Origin: Paralvinella palmiformis
Lineage: Eukaryota > Annelida > Polychaeta > Terebellida > Alvinellidae
Reading direction: 5' to 3'
Length of the DNA stretch: 64,000 bases
Assembly: GCA_025642065.1 (NCBI GenBank)
Contig: JAODUP010000012.1
Location: 2,897,501-2,961,500, forward strand
Below, piece by piece: positions 36,898 to 49,023 of the stretch. How positions within the stretch are numbered: the first letter of the stretch is position 1; the number at the start of each line of letters is the position of its first letter. Made by a program: the position numbers and the translations under genes. A model generated the notes under the pieces. That model worked only from the letters and a program-made list of their open reading frames with translations. It had not been told where the DNA came from and made no database searches.

Positions 36898-38036
36898 AAA
36901 CCACAATGTTATGCCTTATTTGGATGGGCATCTTCTCCGTATTAAGCGACATCTTACAACAAAAACGAACTTCCTACGGGTCAGAACGATACGAAATAAC
37001 AAAGTTTTTTATTGTCCGTTCTTCCTCTGCCGTCGTGAGTAATGCCATTTAGTCGTTAGCATTTTTCCTCAACCTCGTCGCGGTGATGGTTGCTGAGTGT
37101 GGTGGATCCTTGTATCTTTGTCTCCTTTAACTAATAATTTCCACTAGTTAACTATTTCAAGTCTGCCACCCTGTAATTTACACCGAGCCGTCTGTTGCAT
37201 AATTTACAAACGGCGCATGTGATGTGCCCGCGGGCTACGCAACAGGCCGACTTGACCGCGAGGCGGCGCCCATGCCCCGTCGAAGTCCGCAGTCGGCGGC
37301 GGCGGCGGCGTTTTCAAGCATGGATGATGACGAACAAGGGATGCGCTAATGTTATGGGCGAAATAGGCGACAATGCGTCGTATTTTATTGCATGCTGTAA
37401 CATACGTGTCCACCCCCGTAGGACACCATTACAACTACTGACTGGTGTCAATGCCCTTCTAGCTGCATACCCTATACCACGGCCCGTTGTATGGCGATGC
37501 GAACACAAGACAAACAGTCCAGCAAAGGACAAAGATTTCAGTTCGGCTAGTGTACATAATTACTCGTTAATGGCGCTCTTCGTCGATGAAACATCGCAGA
37601 ATCGAGTACTAACTGCGTAAGGCAATTATCATTAAGCGTTCTTTGCGCCCAAAACAGATTCCGCCCAGTTTTGGACGGCGGATGGACATTTCAAAGTGGA
37701 CCTGGGCGTTCGCTGATTGTCATCGAATCTTCGCCCGGTAATAAACGGGTTAACGAATATCATTAACTTTTGTCGAATATTCATCAGATGATGTGCTTCA
37801 AAGCATAAGTTCGTTAAGAACGAAACTAGAACAGACAGATAACGTTATCTCGTTTCTGCTCATCGACCCATCAGTCGTCGGTTGTGAAATTTTGACGTCG
37901 TCTCTTCATTTGTATAATTTATTTAATTTGTTCGCGAGTGTTAGTTTCGATTATCTGACAGTTAGAGAGAGATATGAGCTTTCTCCCGTTTCGGACTCGG
38001 CACAGATAAGAGAGGCTCGGCTAAGGGCTACCATCC

Positions 38037-38038
<2 letters not shown>

Positions 38039-38072
<34 letters not shown>
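38039..38072. repeat. (CT)n microsatellite
   Basis: About 17 CT units. Confidence 0.95.
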
Positions 38073-38077
<5 letters not shown>

Positions 38078-39006
38078 GTACGTGTGTGGAGACATTGCAT
38101 ACTCGATGCTAAACTGGCTGAAGTCAGATAAATAATTACCTGGGCCTTCGGAGGCGATGGGCTGAGATCGTGACCCGAAATATCCATCAGAACTGACATA
38201 GCTCTGAAAACCTCTTGCAAGGAGAAATGATATGACAGCGGCTCATTTTCAGTTGGCGTTCTGGTGTCTCTTTCTTTCTTTCTCCCTTTTTATTATTGTC
38301 TGAACGTTTTCACGACACCATACGGCGGCGGTGGTGGCACCTGTGTTAGTCGGTGACTGTGTCCGTAATACCTGACTATATGTTTTATCTACGACCATTG
38401 GCAGACATCACTTACGACCCTGGAAATGAGGCTGACAATCGCATTCCGCTAAATTGCGTCCCGCAAAAAGCGAGAAAACCACGACAACTGTCGCCGTCGT
38501 GTAAAGCTAAACCGTTAATTGTTGGAAATTACTCATTTGTATAATGGCATTTTGTAGGAAGACGATTCGCGCCATCTTTCGCCTATTGTATAAGCTTATA
38601 GAGGTAACCACTGGCTGGCGTTGAAGGTAATTTTAAAGGTCGTGACTTTTTTTGAGTGGTTTCATATACGACGGTTGATGAACTTATCTGTGTTGAGACG
38701 GAGACCAAGCCGTTGGCTGTCCTTTCTCAGGAAAACTTTGCTCGGCTGAAGCTAAAACTAAAGACATTCATCTTCGCCTAAAAACCTATGGTGATAGACC
38801 GAAGTGTTGGCGTACCTGTTGCCGCAGTGTCAGGTTTTTGGATATCAGGTGATTCAGTACCAAATGGTACAGTAGTCATTTTTTTATGATGGCATATGCG
38901 GCACTTGAATGATATAACGGGAAATGATTGAATAATGTTACGTTCTCGCACACGTGTAGTCGTGAAGGCAAATAGCTGTTTTGTGATTGTTATTTGGTTA
39001 AAGAAA

Positions 39007-39049
<43 letters not shown>

Positions 39050-39086
39050 TGTGTGTGTCTATCTATCTATCTATCTATCTATCTAT
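39007..39086. repeat. (CT)(GT)(CTAT) compound microsatellite
   Basis: Three successive simple repeats over 80 bases. Confidence 0.95.
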
Positions 39087-39219
39087 GTCTCTGTTCTCCA
39101 TTCCTCCTGCTGAAATGGAAAGGTGATAGACTAGAGATGTAGGAGGACATAAATACGTATAGACATATATGAATGGAGGAGGGCGGTAGGGTACAAAGAA
39201 GAGTGTCCTTACATCATCA

Positions 39220-39268
39220 ACACACGCACACGCACGCACGCATACACACACAGAGAGAGAGAGAGAGT
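39220..39268. repeat. (CA)/(CG)/(GA) compound microsatellite
   Basis: Mixed CA, GCAC and GA units. Confidence 0.9.
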
Positions 39269-40709
39269 ATTTTATGTTCCGTTAACAAACAATGATCTCT
39301 GATCTGCCTCGGGTCTGGCCAGCTCCAAAACGATTATATTACAGACGGATGAGGACACCGATGATTGTAATTATCAATTGATGTCCATCATTTGTCACTT
39401 TAATAATAGGTCCATCAACCGTCTAATATTTCAAACTTTTATTGTTATTATTAACGCTTCATGGTTCACTGAATAACCTCGGAATTTACTTCAGGTCGAG
39501 AAGGTTTGCTGGAAAGACAACAAACCCTCACCCAAATTCTATTTTCACCAACATCCAAGTTTATTGGAAGTTGGATGCTGTTTGTTGGGCGTGGTGGTGG
39601 ATGGCGTCGATCCGGAAAACTTATCGGATTATCAGATCCCGATTCCGGTGTACGACTAATGACAGCACATGGCTGTACACGCCACACCATCCCTCTTAAT
39701 TTGTACCGCATTGCGGAGAACGGACGTCCGGATTTATGATTTATGCGCAAGATATCCGTGGTGATCCCGAATGCTCCCGAAGCCATTAGTAACTGCACCT
39801 AACAAGCGTCCGGGATCGGATGGCGAACAGAGTGAGCAATGACTCGTAAATTTTCTCCCGACCGGTTGTCTTTTCCGGATCACCGCGCTGAAGAAATACG
39901 AATCGCTGTCCTTTGATAACTCGAGTAAATCAACCAGAAGCCGAGATGGGCAACAACTTGGCATCGTGCCCCAACTCCGAGCTAACTTTCGTCCCAGCCG
40001 GAAATATCCGCTTCCGGAGCTCGTTCGGTCAGACACAGGAAGTCCGGGTCGGTCGGCCTACCGACTTCCGGATTGACCGTCATGAAAGGCAAAACGAGAA
40101 CGCAAAACCGTTCATCAACGCCGTAGACCTTCGAGAAATTACCGAAAATCAGCCGGGCATAAACCACGACTCGACGATGTGGAAGAGTCGGTATAAGGTC
40201 ATCGACTTTCCATTCTTGACCGCGTGTTTGCTGCTGAAGTGACTCCGTAAATCTGGAAGCCTTCGGGCCGGAGTCGGGGTGGGGGGAGGGAGTAGGGCGA
40301 GAGGAGGGTGGATTAGGGCAGCCGGAGTTCGGAGAGCGAGAGGAGTTCTCGCCGCTGAGCAGTCGGACTTCGTTATACCCAAACTAGTCGGCCTTGGGGC
40401 ATCTTTTTCGATTCCTCTTCTTGCTGGTGATGGCCAAATCGTGTAAGAACGGAATCGGAGAAAGCTGGAGGCGCAGAAGGAACCGGAGGAAGGGGGGGGG
40501 GTTGTACACGGGGGAGGGGGGCGATTTCGGGTCTGTTGGCGCCCGACAGTCACGAAGATGATGAAACGTGAGAAGTACATCGGATGGACGAAGAGGTATG
40601 GCGCTGAAGTACCTCAGGTCCACACCAAAGATCAGGACATAAGAAGGATCAAACGTGGTTTTAGCCATTAATCCCTTCCCCCACCCGTGCGCGTGAGGAA
40701 GGGGGATGA

Positions 40710-40711
<2 letters not shown>

Positions 40712-40743
<32 letters not shown>
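40712..40743. repeat. (GA)n microsatellite
   Basis: About 16 GA units. Confidence 0.95.
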
Positions 40744-40747
<4 letters not shown>

Positions 40748-40961
40748 TGTCCTTTCGTCGGTGGTAAAGCTGCCAGCGTGTTTTTTATTACTAACCAAAT
40801 CCGGAATTGGAGAACGCCGTATCCAGACGCCGCTAACGGGTTAATGGGTCAGTGCCGACGGCTGGCAGTTGACTCGGTTATGTCAAAAGTAATGAAGTAA
40901 TGATGAACTTTGTTAGCCCTATAGTGGCTTCTAGAACTGCTGATGTCGATCTGATTATCAC

Positions 40962-41005
<44 letters not shown>

Positions 41006-41006
41006 G
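40962..41006. repeat. (TCTG)n microsatellite
   Basis: About 11 tetranucleotide units. Confidence 0.96.
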
Positions 41007-41191
41007 AATAAGAAAATCGGTGAAATAACGAGTTAGAATCTGTGATTGGTTCTAAAGTCTATATGTGTTAGTATGTTTCACGGTAGATGATAATTGGATG
41101 TTTGTTGGCATGGTGACGTTTATAGCTCATCTATCAATATTGTATGCGTATTTCTCAAATGTTATCCCTGTTGTTCATTGGTTGTCGTGTC

Positions 41192-41219
41192 ATTATTATT
41201 GTTGTTGTTATTATTGTAG

Positions 41220-41251
<32 letters not shown>

Positions 41252-41252
41252 C
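41192..41252. repeat. (TTG/TTA/GTG)n trinucleotide repeat
   Basis: Imperfect trinucleotide tract changing from TTA to GTT to GTG. It creates false poly-Val and poly-Gly frames. Confidence 0.9.
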
Positions 41253-41301
41253 GTGGTTGTGCTGCTGCTTTTTGGTATTGGTGTTTTACAATAAGCTTGA
41301 A

Positions 41302-42167
41302 GCATGATGACGTCACAAACCATAACGAACCAGCAGCGCTTTGCATTGTGGGATTTATGGGGGGGGGGGTCCACTGAGCGATAATACCGTGATAATCCCG
41401 CCATTTTAACCGTAAACGTCAATGTTCCGGATCTGTTATAATCATGCCAAAAACTAAATTCTGTGTACCGTTTAACTCTGTTTCGACACCGAAAAAGCCG
41501 GCGCTGTTGAACAATTGTATTCCCAAACTGAAAATCAGATTATAACTATATGCTAATCGTCCGTCATTGCTACTTTATAAAATGATAGTAAAGTGTGGTA
41601 TTCAACATTGTACACCACAGTACAATAATATTCACTGCACATAACAAAGACTGTTAAAATGTGGCGTTCATATTAAATCATACTAAAATTATATTTAACG
41701 AAAAGAAGAAGAATAGAGTCCAGTATATTGGTAAATTTAATTTATTATTTATGGATATAATAATATGGTAAATTACACTTTATTTACCAATATTATTATC
41801 TGTGATCTGATGGATAATAATATTGTTAAATTACACTTTATTTGCGCCTTTCACTGTTTCAGTCAATCCTTACACTGACACTGTAATTATAAATTTGACT
41901 CGTAGATTGTCATTTCGAATTAAAACAACCCAACGCTTCCTCAGCATTTCATCCCGCGGCCAACACATGACAACTTAAATGTTTATATCGCTTACTAGTG
42001 GCATGACAATACGGAGTTAGTTTTTGGCATGGTTATAACATATCCGGAACATTGACGTTTACGGTTAAAATGGCGGGATTATCACGGTATTATCGCCCAG
42101 TGGACCCCCTATAAATCCCACAATGCAAAGCGCACCTGGTTTGTTTTGGTTTTTGACGTCATCATGC
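41302..42167. mobile_element. MITE-like element with about 160-bp terminal inverted repeats
   Basis: The left arm (41302-41463) and right arm (42011-42167) are reverse complements with only scattered mismatches. Both start GCATGATGACGTCA and include CATTGTGGGATTTAT and a GTCCACTG/GGCG(A)TAATACCGTGATAATCCCGCC block. The left arm has an 11-base G run (41359-41369) where the right has five. The core is AT-rich with a duplicated 40-base segment (41751-41790 and 41809-41848) and no coding capacity. It is therefore a non-autonomous DNA transposon or foldback element. A target-site duplication was not evident, so the true ends may lie a few bases away and the superfamily is undetermined. Confidence 0.85.
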
Positions 42168-42227
42168 AATGGGTCTATTTATACTAAGAATCCTAAAGGG
42201 AACAGCAAGCTGACGTACACACGACTT

Positions 42228-42394
42228 GGTGTGTATGATGTGTGTGCTGTGTGTGCGTGCTGTGTGCCTGATGTGTGTGTTGTGTGTGTGTATGCTTGTG
42301 CGTCTCTCTCTCTCTCTCTCTCTCTCTGTATGTGTGTGATCTGTGTGTGTGTGTGTGCCCGCGCGTGTGCGTGCGTTTGTGTCTGCGTGTGCGT
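42228..42394. repeat. TG-rich compound microsatellite
   Basis: TG, TGC, TC and CG units over about 165 bases, producing false Cys-Val frames. Confidence 0.9.
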
Positions 42395-42908
42395 CGACTC
42401 CTTTCTAGACAATAAGAGCGGTTATTGTTTGACACATATAACCTATATATGTCTCGCCCCTGTCAACACGGTTAACCATATACCGTCCATTACTACACGC
42501 CATTGTTACGCTATCACCTACCTTCGACGTGTATAGCTTTGATGCTCTCAGCACAGACCGATTATCAGTACACACCATTGTTCATCCATTTATCACAGCC
42601 GCTGACCAGCTACGACGCGTCCCCTCGTCTGTGGCTTCCTTTTGACCAAAAACACCTTAAACGGCGAGGACGACATCGGAGAAGAAGAGAAGAGAAGAAA
42701 AAAACCGGCCTAAAAGCCAAGCCATGACGTATGCTCGAAAGAAGAAGAAGCGAAGAACACAAAACGCTCCACAACGGGCGTAAAGATCAAGGACGGAGAA
42801 AAGAATGACAGAAAGAACGGAAAGAAAACAAACGAAGGCAATTCTTCATATATCCGCCATTGACGGCTGACATCCGTGACACGTCGACGAATGGCTGGAT
42901 GGGCTTTC

Positions 42909-43010
42909 TAATGGGGCCCGTCTGTCCTAATGGTTTCGCGGCTTCTTAATGGGCTCGCCAAGCCCCTCCTAACCTCTGGCCAGTCTACGCGGTTCGGGGT
43001 CTGTTAATGC
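42909..43010 (+). promoter_or_regulatory. Candidate regulatory cluster of TAATG sites
   Basis: TAATGG occurs at 42909, 42928 and 42947, exactly 19 bases apart each time. Each is preceded by a pyrimidine-rich CTTCT-like stretch. A TAATGC follows at 43005. TAATGG is a homeodomain-type core. The regulatory role is inference. Confidence 0.35.
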
Positions 43011-43768
43011 TTTCTCGGCCGATGTCGGCGAATTGAATTAAAATCAATTATACCGACGACGTTCGACGACAACTCACAACTCACCGCGTCGGCCGTCGTC
43101 GGTCAAAGAGACGAGGACGGCCACTCGCTCGCTCGCTTTGATGACGAATTAAGGTCCGCTCGCCAGAAAATGGAATGAAATAGTAGGAGGAAGGAACCCG
43201 CGGTGCATCTGCCGAAAAAAAGAGGCCATAAAATCCGCCCTCTCCACAATGGCTAACCCCGTCCTTCGGAAAGGGCATCTTTGGTAATTAGTTGAAAGGT
43301 ACCGTTCTCTTTTAATAGGACACAGAACATACGGAGCGCCGTGTAATTGACCGATGTTTGTACTGTTAGAAGTTTGGTGAGTCGTCAACGTTTTATGTGG
43401 AAAGATCAAGGTTCGCTTTGATGCGTGGCGACCGGATATTTCTGTTCTCACCGAGCTCCTCAACACCCCGCGATACATCGTCTCTTCCGAGGAAATGTTA
43501 TCCGAGATCGCGCGAAGTCGGTAACATCGGGACGTATTATACTTCGCGGGTCTAATCGTGCCCGTACCCGTGTGTGTTTATGTTGAGGTTACCCACTTAA
43601 TGTCTTCCGATGTCTAAGAAACACGCATCGTTGACATGTGATCGGCGAGTTTATTTGTGGACGTTGTAACGTCTTTAAACATCCAACCATCTATCACACG
43701 CGCAGCCAACCGCCATCGCATCAGCTAGCACATGAGGTGTCACCTGGGGCTGGTCAAAGATTAATAAA

Positions 43769-43812
<44 letters not shown>

Positions 43813-43843
43813 GCGCGCGCGCATACACACACACGCGCACACA
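43769..43843. repeat. (CA)n(CG)n compound microsatellite
   Basis: About 20 CA units then CG units and a mixed tail. Confidence 0.95.
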
Positions 43844-44606
43844 TTACAGGTGTACGAAACCGGAGAAGCGCCCAGCATCCCAAACGGCTATTCTAGGCCG
43901 CCAGAAGGGTCAACGATGGCGTTGTCCCAAAGGTGCCCGCCGGACAAGGACATTAGTCATTTACGCCAAATGGACAGCGAATTCTTTGTCCTGGTGACAT
44001 TTGGTCGTGTTCTCTCTCTCTCTCTCTCGGTCTCGCTCTCGCTCCATAAACACGAGCGGGTCTGCGGCAGCCCTGAAGCGATTCCTAAACGGCCATTGTG
44101 CCGAACTCGTCGCTGATTACATCCCGGTGGTTGGACCGACCCCTTGGGCTATTGGCCGTCCTCCCCACCCGAACTGAGCCCCTTCAAACTCGGCGAGCTC
44201 CGACGGGGAGGCGTCGGTCCGACAGTCTCGCACAGCGAAGGACGTCTCCGGGGCCGTTCCATTGTGTTCTCGGCAAGCGATACACACTCGAATGGCGCCT
44301 CGCATCAAAGGGGTCGTAATTGTTTGCAGCTTGCCCGTCTTGACGCCCACAATACACCCGGAGACCAATAAACCATTTTCAAAAAATATAAATTTCTTGG
44401 CTCTGTCCGCCCGCCGACCGTCGGGAGCCTCGGAGGTGAACGGGTTCGCTTTCGGGGCTAAAAACCGGACCAGGTTGCCAGCGGACCGCGCGCGGCTGGG
44501 GACGATTTTGACGAGATGCCGAAAAACGTCGAACCGTCTGGTCGTGGTCGGTGGTGGCGGCTTTGTCCTGGAATAATTGGCCGTGTCGAGGTAAGGGAAG
44601 ACCTAG

Positions 44607-44837
44607 CATCAATCAGCGATAATCAACGAGCTCACCTCACCCAGACCGTTAATTTGTAGCCGTTATAAAAACGATATAAACACCTCACCGAATCGTTTAT
44701 TTCTTGGTGCGAGAGCTTCGCCCCGGACGAAGAAGGTATGCGAGCAATGCGGTAAGAAATGGCTGAAATCGGATATTTCCACCGAACGCGATCGGGCAAG
44801 ATGTCAGAGATGCCATATTCTGATGGTGTCTAGCTGA
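44607..44837 (+). CDS. Possible terminal exon with a C-x2-C-x17-C-x2-C pattern
   Basis: The frame is open from 44607 to TGA 44835-44837 and contains no ATG before the Cys motif. The residues read C-E-Q-C (44739-44750), 17 residues, then C-Q-R-C-H (44802-44816), and the frame ends 18 bases later. Spacing equals that of a GATA-type zinc finger, but the diagnostic TxxWRR and NACG residues are missing, so it is not called GATA. If real it would be a 3' exon. Weak acceptors are possible near 44713 and 44715, and an upstream donor GAG|GTAAGG lies at 44590/44591, but its phase in the one open frame does not fit either acceptor. It could be chance or transposon-derived. Confidence 0.25.
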   Translation, partial: HQSAIINELTSPRPLICSRYKNDINTSPNRLFLGARASPRTKKVCEQCGKKWLKSDISTERDRARCQRCHILMVSS

Positions 44838-45125
44838 TATCTGGCGTCTGTCTACGTCGATGTGTTATACCGGCTACTGGCAGAAGTTCTTTTGTAAGCG
44901 ACGAGACAGACTTATATTGTCACGAAACAGGAAAATTACTTGGCGTTGGTTAATTACTTATAAGGCAATTAACGCACCTCTGTTAAGTGATAGTCGAGAT
45001 TATCTTCACATTTATTATCTCCAATATCTAAAGTATCTCGATAAAGTCCACTTTTTTGTTTCTTTGTTTTCTTATTGTTCTCATTCTTTAATTTTCACGT
45101 TTGATTTTCAATACGTCTCTCTCCC

Positions 45126-45167
45126 TGTGTGTGTGTGTGTGGGGGGGGATATATATATATATATCTT

Positions 45168-45207
<40 letters not shown>
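45126..45207. repeat. (GT)(G)(TA) compound microsatellite
   Basis: A GT tract, eight G, then TA tracts interrupted by CTTTATGTG. Confidence 0.93.
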
Positions 45208-45208
<1 letters not shown>

Positions 45209-45342
45209 GCCTCCCTATCTATAAACTATTTATCGATTTATTTAAACACAACGCCCTCGTTTCATTCCGTCAGTTGCCTTTTCATTTCAGTCTAATTTTC
45301 TTTCCTCTTAGCAGCACTTTCTTCCTTCATCTTACCTCCAAA

Positions 45343-45371
45343 CTAATAATAATAATAATAATAATAATAAT
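45343..45371. repeat. (AAT)n microsatellite
   Basis: About 9 trinucleotide units. Confidence 0.95.
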
Positions 45372-45783
45372 ATAAACAACCACATACACCGAAGTGAGCC
45401 CGACCTTTGTTTATATGACACCTCACTATCTATAGTGTGTATTCTGTTAAATACTTTATAGAAATAGACCGAAATCCATCGAATGAGAATTAGTTCCATT
45501 TATATTGGTGGCATAATTCTATATCCATGTTGACGTCCAGAAAGAGACATGAGAAAGAGATGTTTATTTTATAAACGTCGAGCAAAATCTTTTGGCGGAC
45601 TGACTTGGTGCAGTAAAACTGGCGAAATGTTTATACAAAATAAAGATATCATCATTTTTATCATTGGGCAATGATGATACCAGGAGAAAGATTCCACGGC
45701 CAAGATCAATATATCGATACTGATGTTCCTAAATTAGATAGATCGAATCCTCCTTATACGATGGACGATAAGTCATCTTATAG

Positions 45784-45847
45784 CTGGCCTGCTACTCTAT
45801 ATGGCAACCCTGCCGCTGGCCTGCTACTCTATGTGGTAACCCTGCCG
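45784..45847 (+). repeat. 32-bp tandem duplication
   Basis: Two copies of a unit beginning CTGGCCTGCTACTCTAT, differing at two positions. Confidence 0.93.
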
Positions 45848-46973
45848 CTTTTATCCAAACTTTCCAAGTCGTGCGGCCTGCAATAATTTCAGCATTCCTG
45901 AAAACTTCACCCTGCTTTCAAAAGAACATTACACAGTAAGCTATTGTATAATTATCTAATCACAGGTAACAGATCGTGGTGACAATCATATGTTTTAATT
46001 CACATTATACTATAAAATTTATCGGCACCATATTGAGCATCACATTATTCGATAACAATTGTTTAGTGGGATGATTAAAGCCAAATTTTGCCGTGGAAAA
46101 CATTAACTTAATTTACGCTGTGATATTATCACATATTTATCATGAAATAATACGTTTATCAAGTGAAATATCGCATTTCACACAAACGTTGCGAGTCCTG
46201 TAGACCAGATTGTTTTTACTAGATAGTATATCGCATACGTAAAATATGCTGTGGTTCTCATAAAACTTCCGAATAATCGTGGACTTTCGTGGCATTCAAG
46301 ATAGGCATATCACAACAATGGTTGCAATTGACGGCTTTTTATTTTAGATCGTATCGTTTCCATTTCTTAGGGTCGTTTTCTATTGATATATACGCGTCGG
46401 GTGCTACAGGTATGTGTAATGTAATAACAATAGATTCTTCACACCTAAGCCGAGGCAGCTGGCATCAACCAGAAGAGCTATACAGAGAGTCGCCAACACT
46501 ATACAGCGGCCCGCCATCCGAAGATCGAGGAACCATTCTAAATAGCATCTCTAACCTTTGGTCGACGACAGACTGTTCCAGTCACGTCTCATCATTCGCG
46601 ACCTCCGCGACGAACGTTTGCGGCATCTTGCCCTCAGCCGAATCTGGCCCTTCGACGATAACAAAGCGAGCGATAATTAGTGGCCAGCTCATCTTACAAA
46701 TACGTTATCATTACACAGGTGAACGGTTTCGGAACGAGCGTTGTTTAGCGGACACTTGCGTCAATGATCAGGTAATCTAATCAGCTTGACCAGCGCATTG
46801 GTCATTGGACAATGTGGTGACCACCTTATAAAGGTTATTGGCGACAGATAGACAGACAAATAATACACGATTCTTCTGTAAGGCGACCTGTGATTGTAGA
46901 ACAAAGCGAAAGTTTGAGGTATTGTATTACCGGTGGAAGGGTGGGAGGATGCTGAGAGGGCGGTCCTGGAACA

Positions 46974-46991
46974 GGGGGGGGGGGGGGGGGG
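46974..46991. repeat. Poly(G) run of 18
   Basis: The longest homopolymer G run in the window. Its length may be unreliable in an assembly. Confidence 0.85.
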
Positions 46992-47382
46992 TCGTAGAAT
47001 CATGTTTGTCGTGGATTTAATTGTGCCCGGTGATCGATTGCGAGATTAAAAGTAAAGACGTAATGATAAAATTTGCTTCATTTATCATCGATACGGAACA
47101 CAGAATAAGGATATCGTTGTTGGTTCGTTAATGAATCGTTTTATTTACAGGAAGAAAAGAAATTGTTTCACGTTCAGAGGAAATCTGTGGATGACAATCA
47201 ATCAATTAGTTTATTTATGTTTAGAGATTGTTAAACGCTCGTTATTAATACAGTGACGTGATATATTATGTTTTATTGGTTAACAGAATATTATGGTAAT
47301 TTGTCGTTTGTGATTTTTTTCTCTATTTCGATTTAAAGTGTTTGAAGACTGACGAATTGATGATTGTGACATATAAGAGCTA

Positions 47383-47560
47383 CCCCCCCCCCCCCCTCTC
47401 TCTCTGTGTGTGTGTGTGTGTGCGCGCGCGCGCGCGTCTGTGTCTGTGCATTCGTGCGTCTGCACATCTATTAGGCCGTCTGTCCGTTTGCGATGTGTGT
47501 GTGTGTGGGGGGGGGGCGTTCCTGCGTCTCCCCCTCTGTGTGTGTGTGTGTGTGTGTGTT
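47383..47560. repeat. Poly(C), (CT), (TG), (CG) cluster
   Basis: A run of 14 C is followed by CT, TG and CG tracts. A second TG plus 10-G tract lies at about 47493-47516 and a third TG tract at 47537-47559. Confidence 0.92.
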
Positions 47561-48991
47561 CTTGCCTTTCTGTCTCTCTGTCTATCTGTGTTTCAAGTCC
47601 ATCCTAGAAAATCACACCAGAAGGTTACCTCGGACCTGGCCTCTTTATAGAGCATCCATCACAGGATACTTAGAAGACACAAGGGAAGCCAACAGAAAGG
47701 ACGTGATGTCCTCGGTATCTTAAACACGATGACCATTTCTCGAAGCCATCGTCGCTCATGATGTTCGTCATAAGGCGAGACATCGATTGGTCTCACTTTC
47801 CCCGCGACAGACACCGAGTACGCACATCAGTGGCCATATGGGTCTATACGTGAGTCGAAAGTTGCCGCCAGAACGACGCGATTAGAACAAACCGGCACGG
47901 ATAGATGGGTTGTTAACAAATCGATGAGCAGCCATAAAGCTCTACCGGGTTGTCTCGTAAACACGAGATTTGCGGACACGATCTGTACAGCGTGGTCTGT
48001 TTATCATCCGGGCATTCAAAATACATGAGGGAACGAAATTCTGTCCATATTTCCCCCGAGTACAAATGATTACAAGAACGAACCGTAACCGTGACCGGGT
48101 ACGATGACCCGCCAGGGCGGATTGGTCGGTATTTAGTCACGCCCGCTCTATGGGAAGGAAAAAAAACCCTGAGCCAACGCCACGTTTTCGCTGCGCAGGA
48201 CAACGGCGTGCCTGGAAACGGCCATGACAACGACCGATCCGCGTTCGTATTGTCCGTTTCGCGGTCGCGCTGCTCGTGCTACGTACGTGAATAATTTATC
48301 AATGAAACATAAAACTTCGAAAATTACCCCGACGTCGGAGCCGGTGCGCGTAAAATCGGAGCGTAACAGAAATGAGCGAAGTCGCACGCGTAGATTCACT
48401 CGGCCGAGTCATTCATTAAGCACCAAAACTTCGAAATAAAACCGAAATTAAGAGATAAATCACGAATATTGTTGGGGGGGGGGGTGTTTACTGGGGTAAT
48501 CAAAACGTACACAGACCACACGCCACTCGAGCAATGGCCATGCTTCAAAGGTAACATTCCATGCATGAGAAGAGAATTCTCTGGGTGATTTGCTAAAAAA
48601 AATCCAAATTTAAATGCTAATTCGAGTTTTCTGCTCGGTATGCCCAATCTGCTTCGACTATCAATAACTTTAATTTGGAGGAACTTTTTTTTTAAATTCA
48701 AGTGGATCACGCATTTATTTTAAGATCTCTCATATCATTCATCCATACGGATTATTATTATTTCCTTCAAAGGGTTACAGACTGTAAGTGACAGTTGCTG
48801 CTAGCTTCTCGTCGTATAAATGTGCACTTCTCAGTTTGTGTCACCGACGTCACGTGATCTCCGCTCTACTCTGTTATTTTCTGCGAACAGCTGATGTCGG
48901 CAGGTCGTACACGGGATGCGTAATATATATAATTAAATTTAGACAATAATAACTACGGTTTGACCCGGCGTTTTATTGCATTTGCGCATTC

Positions 48992-49023
48992 CCAGTTTTA
49001 CTGTATACCAGTTTTACCGTATA
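48992..49023 (+). repeat. 16-bp tandem duplication
   Basis: CAGTTTTACTGTATAC is followed immediately by CAGTTTTACCGTATAC. Confidence 0.9.

Larger units (their letters stand above)
33046..41301. other. Downstream flank, no gene recognised
   Basis: No gene recognised. Contents: a perfect 29-base palindrome (33922-33950), a CAGGTG array (34542-34596), a LINE 3' end (34751-34971, minus), a SINE copy (36762-36897, minus) and several microsatellites. Open frames near 37195-37620 and 39442-40668 overlap on both strands, begin mostly with non-ATG codons and show no domain. The block around 40276-40520 is G-rich, with G-quadruplex potential. Confidence 0.6.
42168..44606. other. Downstream flank, no gene recognised
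   Basis: Contains a TG-rich tract (42228-42394), a TAATGG cluster (42909-43010), a CA/GC tract (43769-43843) and a CT tract (44010-44028). Open frames on both strands around 43081-44612 overlap and are not supported by any domain. A donor-like GAG|GTAAGG lies at 44590/44591. Confidence 0.55.

Noticed and set aside
44739..44813. GATA zinc finger
   Set aside because: Spacing fits but the TxxWRR and NACG residues are absent.
46289..46780. 163-codon open frame
   Set aside because: Starts with GTG and looks compositionally random.
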